64,000 nucleotides of DNA. It comes from Selaginella moellendorffii (lineage: Eukaryota; Streptophyta; Lycopodiopsida; Selaginellales; Selaginellaceae). The stretch spans positions 245,490 through 309,489 of the forward strand of contig NW_003314351.1 in NCBI RefSeq assembly GCF_000143415.4. Reading direction: 5' to 3'. Below, piece by piece: positions 18,940 through 28,749 of this stretch. The position numbers and the translations under genes are program-made. The number at the start of each line of letters is the position of its first letter. The stretch's first letter is position 1. Below the pieces are notes generated by a model. It was not told the origin of the DNA. It searched no databases and saw only the letters and a program-made list of their open reading frames with translations.

Positions 18940-20941
18940 TCACACAGTTCTTACGAGACCACGTCCCTCCACACTGATCCTCTCGGCTTGCAACTTTCGT
19001 TTCTTGGGAGTTCTCAGTTGCTGCAACTTCTTGTTCATCTGGATCAAAGATCGGGTTAACGAGAATTCCGAAGCTAAGAACACTCGTTCGCTTACCTTCG
19101 AGCGCTTTGTTTCGGCCTTTTGCTGCTGCTTGCGACTGTTTAGTATCTCGTCCATGTCCACTTTCGACTGCGGACGAACGACGAAGTCCATTGCCACTGC
19201 TTCCGGACGAGACGCGTGGTTCCTGTAGCCGGGTTGGCCAGGCTTTGCTTCCCTGGAGAGCACAAAACGTTAGCACCAAGTTCTAAAGCCATTTAGAATC
19301 CACAGGCACTCACTCGGATCCATCATCCAGTAAGTCGTCTTCCACAGAATTGCGCATTACTCGCCTGTAGAAACAAGTTAGCACTGGGAAAAGGCCCCTC
19401 CCTGTTCTTACTTTTTCGGTTGTGCCTTTCTTGCGATAGGCCTTTCTTCATCGTAATTCCTCAGGTGCTCGTAACGGGTGCTTTTCTGAAACAGTGGCCG
19501 GCTCTGCAGAAAGGCAAACAAAGAAAACAGCTTAATCACACACTCGACTTTGCTAAAAGCATACCCATTTATCCACGAGATCTTTGGCCAGCTTTTTGTT
19601 GCTAGGCGTTTCTTCATCCAGCTTTGACAAGAACATCACCACCTAAAGTGACAGAAAAGAAAATTAACATGACACGCTAAATGATGTCACGGCCATACCT
19701 TTCCAAGACCACTCTTTTTTAATTGCTCTCGCCTGTCCTCGTGCTCCAAATCGATTGGCAGCTACAGAACACACAAAATCTTTTGAGGCAATCAGAAAAA
19801 AAGCATTAGTGTCTGCTTACGTCCGTGAGGAGCTGGAGAATTGCGGTACGAACGTTCATGTTCGGCAGAGAACCGTCCGGAAGAGACTCAAGCCACGACT
19901 TTAGCAAGCCAAGAACACCCCGATCGAGGAACTCATTCTGATACTGGCGTCTGGAAAAACCAATTAGAAATCAAGACCCAGCGACCGATGTTCACTTTAC
20001 TTTTGCAGCGAGTTCACAAGCGTCGGAAGCAGCTTGAGCTTGTTGATGGCAGGCTTTGATCGCCGGTTTAGTTTTATGTCATCCTCGGCCGCGTTCGCTA
20101 GCTTCGTAATAACATGCTCCACCAGAGCTGCAATCTCTTCGTCTGTCTGTCCAGCCTGTTTTCGTTTCTTCCCGCTCTTAAATATCCGTTTCAAGTCGTC
20201 CTCCTCTTCGCCTTCTTCTGCCTGTACAAGGAAAAAACGTGGTGAGCTCAACTGTCACAGACAACTTGACAAATAAAAAATTCTCAGTACCTGTGGAGCA
20301 TCTCCGGCCGAGCCAGCTTCATCATCGCTGCCAATGTAATGAGCTGCTGGTTCCACTCCAGTGTCGTCAATGAAAGCCATGTCAGCTTGAGTTCGCTGCC
20401 CCTCATTGTCATCCTAGAAGAAAGCAAAGAACTTTAGACAACCAAAAGAAAAGAAAGGAGAAAAGAAAGAACTGTCACCGACCTCGGAGTCGTTCCCTCC
20501 AGCAACCGAGTTCCACATCTCGTTCATCTCACTCTCCTTTCCACCTCGATCATGCTTGAAAAGCCGCGACGATCGCTCTCTCCTTTCTTCCCTGGGTTTC
20601 CTGCGCTCGTCATCCCTCCCGACCTTGCTGGATTGCCCAATAGCGCTCTTCTTGACAAGCCTCTTCCGGGGTTTCTCAGATTTGGACGCCTCCTCGGCAT
20701 CGCCATCGTCTGATCCAGCGCCGCCGTGCGCCGACGACGGCGATTCCTCTCGCCGTTGGGGCTGATCGTCTTCCTCCTGTTGCTGCCAATCATCCTCAAT
20801 TGGGGGTTGCTGCCATTCCTCCTCAGCTGCATCCTCGTCTGGATCGAAGATTGGCTGCCCGCCCTCGTCGCGATCGCTGCATATGCGGGCCGCCTATCAA
20901 AATCTAAGCACGCAGGAGAGAATTTCTTACTAGTCCTCCAT
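18940..20941 (-). CDS. IWS1: Transcription elongation factor IWS1/SPN1
   Basis: Eleven exons (20941-20931, 20876-20483, 20413-20291, 20221-20001, 19950-19821, 19761-19699, 19642-19565, 19503-19412, 19364-19314, 19252-19096, 19038-18940) close in phase to 472 residues. IWS1 binds SPT6 and RNA polymerase II and acts in elongation; in Arabidopsis it also takes part in brassinosteroid-responsive transcription with BES1. The N-terminal third is acidic, Gln- and Lys-rich (GGQPIFDPDED) and probably disordered. The TFIIS N-terminal-like helical domain follows (FLDRGVLGLLKSWLESLPDG, LPIDLEHEDRREQLKKSGLG, DLVDKWSRPLFQKS). The C-terminal AMDFVVRPQSKVD and ISVEGRGLVR are family hallmarks. The first exon is only 11 nt (Met-Glu-Asp plus TA of a Tyr codon), so automatic prediction could miss the start. 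Confidence 0.93.
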
Positions 20942-21386
20942 GGCGAGCGTTGATGCCTCCCCCAAGAACCCTAGACACAGAGCTTTACTTTAGGGCAAGG
21001 AAAAAAAGGATAATGGTAATGGTACCAAAAATGGTAATGGTAACTTGGTCATGGTAACGTCGGCGAAATAACCGCGCTCTTCAAGCCCACCGGAGTTGAC
21101 GGGCATTGACGTGTGCCTCGTGCATGGCTATGGTTGCTTCTAGGGTTCTTGTTCTTCTATTGCCGTTGCTTCCTCGGTGTCTCCTTTCTCCCTGTTAGGG
21201 TTTTCCAATCTTCTTGGCGCTTACCCGGTCTACGCCGGCGGCTGCTGACGCGCTCGAATCTCTCGACCTTGCGTTCTTGGATCCAATGCCCCGGGTAAGA
21301 AATTTCAGCTGTGAGCGGTGCGATAGGCAGTGATTGCCAGCGATTGGATAGGTTTTCATGGGAATTGAGGAAGAATCGGTCGAGGA

Positions 21387-22740
21387 ATGCTGAATCTGGG
21401 TCTCAAGATCTCGAGCTGGCGCTACAAGCAATCCATCCGGCGATGCGTGGTGATGAGAGATGGAAGGGCGGTGTCGAATCGAGCCGCCCAGGGCAGTAAC
21501 ACTCGCCTCCCTCCCAATGCTTCCTTCGTCGACGGGGTAGCGACCAAGGATTGCATCATTGATCCAGCGACCGGGGTGGCAATTCGGATCTTCCTCCCTC
21601 ACCACTGTCTCGGGGTTAGCGACGCGGCGGGCAGCAAGGGATTCGGATGGCTGCCGCGAGATCACACAGCGCCAGGGGACGAGGAATCCTTGAGATCTTC
21701 GCTGGAGCTCTCGGATGGAAGCTCCGTCGGTAGCAGCAATGGGAATTCCGACAATGAGAAGCTCCTGGCACTGGAAGAAGCTCTCAAGTTCTCTGGCGGC
21801 TACTTTCCAGCGAGCAAGCAAGAACACGTCAAGCTTCCAGTGATAGTCCAGTTCCATGCCGGGGCTTTCGTGAGTGGCAGCAAGGATTCCTCCTCCAACG
21901 ACGTGTTTTGCCGAAGGATCGCCAAAGCTTGCAAGTGTATCGTGATCGCGGTGGGCTATCGTCTCGCTCCAGACAATAAGTTCCCAGCTCCAAGAGACGA
22001 TGGGATCTTCACGCTCAAGTGGCTAGCAAAGCAGGGAAATCTAGCCGCGTTTCCAGCCACGGCTGTCTCTCACGGGATCATCGAGAGCTTTGGACAAATG
22101 CCAGCGGATCCATGGATCTCCGCTCACGTTGATTACTCGAGGTAAGAAAAGATAGAAAAAGAGCAACTTTGCTGAATTTCTTCAAAGTTCTTACACCTTT
22201 CTTCGATCCACCAGGTGTGCTTTGATGGGGATTGGAGCTGGAGGAACCATCGCCGAGCAAGTCTCCCAGGCGTGTGTAAGTTTAAAGCTGGAACTAGAGC
22301 CGCTGAAAGTCGTGAGCCAGGTTCTTATTTATCCATTGCTGGGTGGAAGCACGCCTCTCCCCTCAGAGATCTCGCTGGCTGATGCGTATTTTCTGGACAG
22401 AGAAATGTTGGCTCTGGCCTGGAGCTGGTTTCTCCCGGAAGAACATCTCGCGGTAGCTAGCTCCATCGATCCTATCAGTTCTTCTCGCAGCTCGATCCTC
22501 TCCAAGATGCCGTCGACGCTAGTGATCAGTGCCGAGCTAGACATGCTGAGAGACCGCGCGGCGGCCTACGTCCAAGCTCTCAAGATGGTGAGCGTGGACG
22601 CGAGCTTTCTCACGTACAGGAACGCCGTCCATGGCTTTGCGACCATCGACTGCTTCCTCGACACGAAGCTTGCGCAAGCTTGTGTGGAAGACATCGCGAT
22701 TTGGTTCGCTAAGCACGTCAAGTGTGACTACTGGGGGTGA
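21387..22740 (+). CDS. CXE11/16-like carboxylesterase, catalytic serine missing (alpha/beta hydrolase)
   Basis: Exons 21387-22141 and 22215-22740 encode 426 residues. The order SFVDGVATKD, VGYRLAPDNKFPAP, VVSQVLIYPLL, AYFLDREMLALAWSWFLPEE, LDMLRDRA and AVHGFATID matches plant carboxylesterases of the CXE11/CXE16 group, relatives of the gibberellin receptor GID1. Asp361 and His391 of the catalytic triad are present. The nucleophile elbow, normally G-x-S-x-G, reads GIGAG (257-261), so the Ser is Gly. The oxyanion motif HGGG reads HAGA (157-160). The protein is therefore unlikely to be an ordinary esterase; it may bind a ligand, or be decaying, although its frame and splice sites are intact. The start at 21387 is chosen because it gives the usual short N terminus. 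Confidence 0.87.
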
Positions 22741-22825
22741 ATCGCTGCCAAAAATCCGATTTTTTCATCGCCAATGTAAAGTTTGTTTATCTTCTGATGC
22801 GATCGATCCTTTGGTCCAATGTATT

Positions 22826-24712
22826 CTACGAGCTGCGAATCATTTGTTGACGAAAGTTATCATCTAGCTGTGTTTTAAGGCCCGATAGCAAACTTATCCA
22901 AGCGATGGTATCACTCTCGTGCTCGTAAGATATGGCTTTGAGGAGCTCCTCGGCCTCGTCTAGCTGACCAAGGCGAGCAAGCATGTCAATGACGCAGTGG
23001 TAGTGCTCCAGCGTCCGTTGGATGCCATAGTCGCGCTCCATCCACCGTAGGATCTCTAGCGTTTCGTGGAAGAGGCCTTCGTGGCCACAGGCGTGGAGAA
23101 TGCTAGTGTAAGTTACGTAGTCGGGGCTCAAGCCTTGGTGGATCATCTCCCGGAAGAGCTCTAAGGATTGCGGAACCTGGCAGTGTTGAGCGTATCCAAG
23201 GATCATGGAAGTCCACGAGATGGTATCCTTGATCTGGATGGTTTTAAAGATTTCCAGCGCGTTCTCCAGGTTTCCACACTTGGCATAAGTGTTGAGGAGA
23301 GCTTTGAGCACGATTTCGTCCTTGGAGAATCCTCTGGAAACGATTTCCTTGTGGACGAGCGCGGCCTCGTCGATCGCCCCGAGAGCTGTGAAGGCTCCAA
23401 GAACTGTGGAGAAGGTGAAAGCATCCGGCATTACATCCGGAGTTTGCAGCAATCGCTTGTAGACGTTGGCGGCGGTGTTTGGATCTCCGGACTGGACGTG
23501 AGCTGCGATGAGTGAGTTCCAGGCAGCCGTGTTCTTGGAGCAAAACGACTCGAAAACCTTGGTGGATTCGTCCAGCCTTCCACACTTCGCGTAGAGATTT
23601 AGTAGCGAGTTTTGTACGATCGAGTCGGAGGTGATCATGTCCCGGGTGTTTTGCAGGAGCCTCTCGTGAACTTGTCGGCCTTGCTCCAAATCTCCACTGC
23701 TCGCGCAGGCACCAAGAACAATGGAGTAAGTTGTGGAATCAGGCTCCACTTCCATTCTGCGATAGAGCTTCAAAAGTTCTTCCAAATGCCCGGCTGTGGC
23801 ATATGCTGCAAGCATAGCATTCCACGAGACAACGTTCTTTAACTCCGTCTTGTCAAATTGTCTTCTTGCTTGATCGATCTGACCAAGCTTGGAGTAGAAA
23901 CTCGTAAGACAAGTTCCAACACCAACGTCGCATTCCAGTCCCAGTAGAATCACTCTCTCGTGGATCATTCTCCCAGTAGCTCCAAGAAGTTGGGAAGAAC
24001 TAGAACAAGAAGATGCTCCAAGAAAAACATCACTCCCGGTGAAAGAACAAGCTGTGATAATGCTGCAAAATGTATAGCGGTCGGGTCTCTCTCCTTGATT
24101 CTCCATCCTCCTTAGCAGCTCAACTGCCTTGAAACTTTGCCCAGACCTGGCAAATGCTGAGATCATTGCATTCCAAGAGATTAAGTTTCTTTCTGGAATT
24201 TGATCAAAGATCCCCTTTGCGTCTTCTACGCTACCACATTTAGTATACATTGTGATCAGCGAGTTGTAAACTTTTGTCCCAAGGCGAATGTGCCGATTCA
24301 CGATCTCTTTGTGGAGTAATCTAGCAGCGCTCAAATCCCCGAGCTTGGAACACGCAGCCAAGATGGCAACGTTGGTCACGTCGTCCGGGACGAGATCCCT
24401 GTCCATGCCGCAGTAAGCTTCGATCGCCGCACGAAAATCGCCATGCTGGTCGAGAGCTGTGATGAGAATTGCATAGGAGAAAAGGTTCTTCCTCACAATT
24501 GACTGGAAAGTGGAGACTGCCTGATGGATGCTGCCGCATTTTCCATACATCTGGACGACGAGATTGGCGAGAAAGGTGTCGGCTTGCAAGCCATCGGCCT
24601 GGATCTTTGCATGGACCCTCTTGCCAGTTCTAAGATCACAGGGAGTTTCGCATTGCTTGAGTAGCGAGGCATAGGAAGCCTGGAGGAGTTGAAAATTTGG
24701 GCATTTTCGCAT
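22826..24712 (-). CDS. Pentatricopeptide repeat protein, PLS class without DYW domain
   Basis: This intronless frame of 628 residues is built of PPR motifs. Typical elements are GKRVHAKI, NLVVQMYGKCGSIHQA, NLISWNAMISAFARSGQSF, RPDRYTFCSIITACS and DTISWTSMILGYAQHCQ. P, L and S motifs alternate. The protein stops soon after the last repeats (TIAWISLLSGLKTQ) with no complete E/E+ or DYW domain, so it may need a partner deaminase if it edits RNA. Such proteins bind organellar RNA; the target is unknown, and no convincing transit peptide is visible in the first 30 residues. Its stop is 85 bp from that of the carboxylesterase-like gene (tail to tail). Confidence 0.92.
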   Translation of the reverse strand: MRKCPNFQLLQASYASLLKQCETPCDLRTGKRVHAKIQADGLQADTFLANLVVQMYGKCGSIHQAVSTFQSIVRKNLFSYAILITALDQHGDFRAAIEAYCGMDRDLVPDDVTNVAILAACSKLGDLSAARLLHKEIVNRHIRLGTKVYNSLITMYTKCGSVEDAKGIFDQIPERNLISWNAMISAFARSGQSFKAVELLRRMENQGERPDRYTFCSIITACSFTGSDVFLGASSCSSSSQLLGATGRMIHERVILLGLECDVGVGTCLTSFYSKLGQIDQARRQFDKTELKNVVSWNAMLAAYATAGHLEELLKLYRRMEVEPDSTTYSIVLGACASSGDLEQGRQVHERLLQNTRDMITSDSIVQNSLLNLYAKCGRLDESTKVFESFCSKNTAAWNSLIAAHVQSGDPNTAANVYKRLLQTPDVMPDAFTFSTVLGAFTALGAIDEAALVHKEIVSRGFSKDEIVLKALLNTYAKCGNLENALEIFKTIQIKDTISWTSMILGYAQHCQVPQSLELFREMIHQGLSPDYVTYTSILHACGHEGLFHETLEILRWMERDYGIQRTLEHYHCVIDMLARLGQLDEAEELLKAISYEHESDTIAWISLLSGLKTQLDDNFRQQMIRSS

Positions 24713-25317
24713 TGAAAGACCATTTGTTCTCTCACATCATTTACTTTTAGGGTTATTTTAAAACATGGGCAATATAGAGATATAATATGTTTTACACAAC
24801 AGATTATCTATTTTAAGGTTATTCAAATTAAACTCAGAATACATTATTTATATTCTCATATATATAATTTAGATTAACAAAATGTTTTTGATGCCCATAC
24901 CGGTGTTGATAATGGTTTAATGCTAAATCTTTTTTGATATGTAAAATATAAAACTAAGGTACAATCATTTTGAATAATTAAATATGCATTTTCATAACAA
25001 TTTAAATATTTGCAATATCTATTTGTAGTCCAAACAACTTTTTTATTGTAAGAATATAAAACCAAATTTCAATCTTCTAATCTTAATATACATTTAATGC
25101 CTTTGGAAGATCATATATTGTTTTTTTAAAATATATTAATAAGTTAGAATCAATACTCACATAAAAATAAGCTTTTTGGTTTAAGGAAATTAAAGATTGT
25201 GTAGATAGTAAGTATTGGTGTGGCATATTAAAATATCCACCTATTAATATATTTTTTAAAATATTGCAACCAGTATTTTTTATTGTCATTTGTTGTGATT
25301 TTGGTAAATTATATTTC

Positions 25318-25690
25318 TTTATAATTAATAAATATAAAATGTTTCTTTACTTATAATAATATGTGAAGCACAAAATATTAATATATCTTTATAATTTTCT
25401 CGTAACATATCATATAATAAAGTTTTTATAATTGATCCTGCATCTAAACCCCCTTCATTATATACGGGACAAAATTGTTTAATTGTATTTAAAATAAAAA
25501 TATCATATAAAATAGTTTTTATTTTAACATTTAAGCTTCCATGTAGACTTTGACCTAATGGAATTTTAGAATTTGGTATAGTGTTAATTGCTTTTGCAAC
25601 AGTGTTTACAATATTATTTAATACAAGTTCATTTAAAATATCTGAATCTCCAATATCAAGTTCAGTTCCCTTAGTAAATATTTCTAAAAA
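25318..25690 (-). pseudogene. Unrecognised AT-rich exon-like segment, about 118 codons open
   Basis: On the minus strand a frame of about 118 codons without stop runs from about 25690 to 25322 (parts read KIPLGQSLHGSLNVK, QFCPVYNEGGLDAGS and LLYDMLRENYKD). It begins directly after a consensus-like intron end (CTTACTAAT, then TTTTCTTTTTAG), and a GTAAAG donor occurs near its end. A second exon-like segment with a GTGAGT donor lies at about 25160-25240 (GYFNM, YLLSTQSLISL). It has no ATG and I could not assign a family. It looks like part of a spliced eukaryotic gene that drifted to high AT. Confidence 0.35.
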
Positions 25691-26170
25691 GAAAATTAGT
25701 AAGAATAAATATACAGCCTTTGTTTTTACATGTTAAGTTAATTTTTTTTATAACTAAGAAATACTAAATTTGTTTCCAATATTAATTCACCCAATGTCTT
25801 ATTTTCTAAGGATTAATACTTCTAATTTGTAATACTTCTTTATTTGTAAAAAAAAAGAAGTTAAACTCATAGGAAGTCTATTCGTTCATTCATATAGTAT
25901 TCTAAAAACTATTGGATTCCATAGTATTAAATTGTCTACATGTAGTGATAACTTCAACTCAAAAGATATGCTTATAGAATCTTTTCAATTTTTCAGTCAG
26001 TCTATTAATAAATAAGAAAAATCTCAGCTTGTAAGGTGGATTAGAGACTAAATAAAATTTTCAAGTTTATAAATTGATAACTTTGGATTTTACAACTTTT
26101 AATTTATAAAAAGGGTGAAAACTGGTAAAACTAACATGAAATTTCTGCCTTAATAAGGACTCAATATGTT

Positions 26171-26330
26171 TGTGTCCTACTTTAGAGCATATAAATGATT
26201 GCACTTTTATCTTCCACCAAGAGTTATCATCTTGTTTTGTTTAAACAATCAATTATGAAAATGAACTTCAGATGGAAGCAATTGAAACTTGGAAAGTATC
26301 ATGGATATAATTATGGATATCAAAGTTATT
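26171..26330 (+). pseudogene. Decayed fragment of the RH18/DDX55 helicase gene
   Basis: The run GTCCTACTTTAGAGCATAT, then TGCACTTTTATCTTCCA, then CTTCAGATGGAAGCAATTGA, follows 47820-47945 of the intact RH18 gene through an exon end, its intron and the next exon start. Most differences are C to T or G to A, plus small gaps. The frame is broken and the splice donor is changed (CCAAGAG for CAGTAAGAG). Confidence 0.75.
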
Positions 26331-27289
26331 TATTAATAAATCCTTTCAAATACATTCTCCTTTTACTGCCATGTTGATAAGAGATTAGTATTGCTAAACC
26401 TTTATTAAAAATTAATTAACCATCTAAACTTGGTATAATGCACTAAAGAAGGAAATCCTAAGTTGTTATGTAATCAAACATACTTGATATGGTGATAAGA
26501 AATTTATATTGTTAACTTGCATTTATTGGGATTAGTCTATCAATGTTCACTATATGATTAGTATCATTATTAACCACCCTGGGTCAAAAAACAATTTCAC
26601 GAACACACTATTCACAATTATAAATCAAGATTTTTAATGATTTAATCATTAATTGAGCAATACCACAAGTAAAGCCTATTAACTTACTAGCTGGTGAAGT
26701 ATCCTCCTATGTTGAAATAATATTACTAATTATACATGATTATAAGTTGAAAAGGATTAGTCTATTAGTTTAAGTGGTCATTGCTATGCTTTTTCATAAA
26801 TTGTTTTTAGATTGGTTTCAATGCAAACTTGAGGTTTAATAAAGTTGAGTCTGAAAAGAGATTATTAGGGACAAATGATCAAATATGTAAATCATCTTTT
26901 CTTCTGTAAAAAATAATTTGCAACAAGGGGTGATCTTATTATGTATTTTACATAATGCAATTGAGAGTTCCTATAATGGTCTTATGAGTGGTGTGTAGTG
27001 AATTAGAAAGAGGTGAAATGATAAATTATTTCACTTAGACTTATCATCAAAAAGCTTGAGTTGGAATACTTAATTCTTTTCTCAGAAACATTCTTATTGC
27101 TCTATGAGTAGCTTATTGCTAGATTAGTTTTAAGTTTAGTTAAAGGGAGAGTAGCATCTGTGTTGCATCTTGTTATTTAAATTAGCATTTGATACTAGCG
27201 TAAACCTTTGTAATAATTATTGCTTGAGGATGGTACTCCTCAACACAGGTGCTGGAAGAGAAATTCCAAAAGTGTGTTTATGATTGTTT

Positions 27290-28170
27290 TTAATTTTGTT
27301 TGAACGAGCATTGCTTATGATTTCTCATACAGAGTTTTTGCTAATCCTGAAGAGGTTTGTTCATCTGTGTGGTATCTTTGTTTGCAAAGTCACTTATTTG
27401 GTTTCATTGCAGATTACCTTGACATCATCAAGGAGCCCATGGACTTCAAAAGAAACTCTCCAAAATCGATTGAACTTTTTGAGTATTTCTTCCTGGAATT
27501 ATTGACTAATTGTGCCTATTGCAGAGGGATGTTAATTTAATTCGCAGCAACGCTATGAAATACAACACTCCGAGGACAATTGATCACAAACAGGTCTGAG
27601 CTTGTTAAACTTGCAAATTCAGTTTTACAGTTGCACTGATGAAACAGGCCAAAGATCGAGGACATCGCCCGAAAAGCTGCTCAATGGTCAACGCAAAGGC
27701 AATCCAAACTGAAGCGATGTGCAACCAGAAGGTCTTCTGAACAGCAAGGCTCTGATGCAACGCCCGGGCCTGGTTTAGCGTATGGAAAAAATCGGCATCG
27801 ACCATCCATTTCAAAGTTCTGGAAACGATTTCAAAATTCAGGAAGGTAAACACGCTGCTGTTTGCGCATTATTAATCGCATTCATCGCCTGTGCGTGTTA
27901 CTTTCAGGTTCTTTATCAAAAGCTGCCTCTCTCAAGGGACGCCGACTGCTTATTATGGATGAGAATCGTGCCACACTTACCGTCCTTCTGAGCCTTTTGA
28001 TGAAGCTGTTGTCGCACAAATTGTATTATTCCCGCCTGCCTCGTGATGCTGATGGATTCTATGTTGTGGTTCTTACGCCCAAAGCCTCGCCTTGTTCGGT
28101 GCAAACTTCAAGCGTCCGGCCTGGGACTTTGTTGCAAGGAAGATTCGCAAGGTTTTGGCTCCAGGATAGC
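27290..28170 (+). pseudogene. Bromodomain protein (BRD7/9-like) gene fragment
   Basis: Translated pieces in order are DYLDIIKEPMDF, then DVNLIRSNAMKYNTP behind an intron ending CTATTGCAG, IEDIARKAAQW, KGRRLLIMDENRAT and SYAQSLALFGANFKRPAWDF followed by a stop near 28168. The first two are the second half of a bromodomain (acetyl-lysine reader, with the Asn of MKYN); the last block resembles the downstream conserved region of plant BRD7/9-like proteins. The 5' part of the domain is missing or unreadable in the AT-rich DNA to the left. A 2-nt insertion in the ATYRPS region and a shift in the first exon break the frame. It could still be transcribed, but not as a full protein. Confidence 0.7.
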
Positions 28171-28749
28171 ACGAGAAGTCTGACTTCACGACCTGACAGC
28201 TTACGAACCGAGCCCGTGGAACAAAAGATTCCTCCAAGGGACGAGGCATCACAGCAACGTTTTGCCATCGAAGTGCCATCCAGCACGTCTGCTGCTCCTG
28301 CGGCTCTCCTGTCTCGAAAGTTTTCGACGTACAACTACAGCAGGACAGGAACGGGGTCCAAAACTACAGAAACGTCGAGGCAGTGGCCCAGCAGCAGCTT
28401 CAGAAGCCGCCCGCGAGGCTTCCTCCTCTGCTTCAAAGAGATCATCCAGGCAGTGCCGCAGCTGAGAACCGAAAAAAATATGCGGAAGAGCCGAAAAAAA
28501 TAAACGAAATGAAATGAGAACAAACCTGGTTAGCGTACTGGAAGCTTTTCTCCGAAATAACGTTCCTTCTCCGCCAAGATGTGGCAGTCTTCGTGACCAA
28601 AAAAATACATGCTCGTCAGAAAAGAGGATACACTGACGTGATCCACACAAATTCAAACAATTGCGAATAATCTTTGGAAACATTATATAGTGATTTGGAA
28701 AGCCGCTTTACCTCAGAAACATTAGTAAGAACAGTTAATTGAACACTAA
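28171..28749. other. Spacer, 3' flank of topoisomerase gene
   Basis: A balanced-composition stretch with short Ser/Arg-rich frames on both strands and no recognised domain. It probably holds the tail of the bromodomain relic and the topoisomerase 3' UTR. Confidence 0.4.

Larger units (their letters stand above)
24740..27280. other. AT-rich block with decayed gene fragments
   Basis: About 2.5 kb with base composition far from that of all flanking genes. No long ATG-started frame, transposon ends or LTRs are visible. Two parts are explained separately: an RH18-like relic at 26171-26330 and an open, apparently spliced segment at 25318-25690. The excess of T for C and A for G against the intact RH18 gene suggests decay by deamination of methylated cytosine. 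The remainder is unexplained. Confidence 0.5.

Noticed and set aside
24740..27280. Organelle DNA insertion or viral origin for the AT-rich block
   Set aside because: No organellar or viral gene was recognised. The RH18 ghost and intron-like signals point to decayed nuclear genes.
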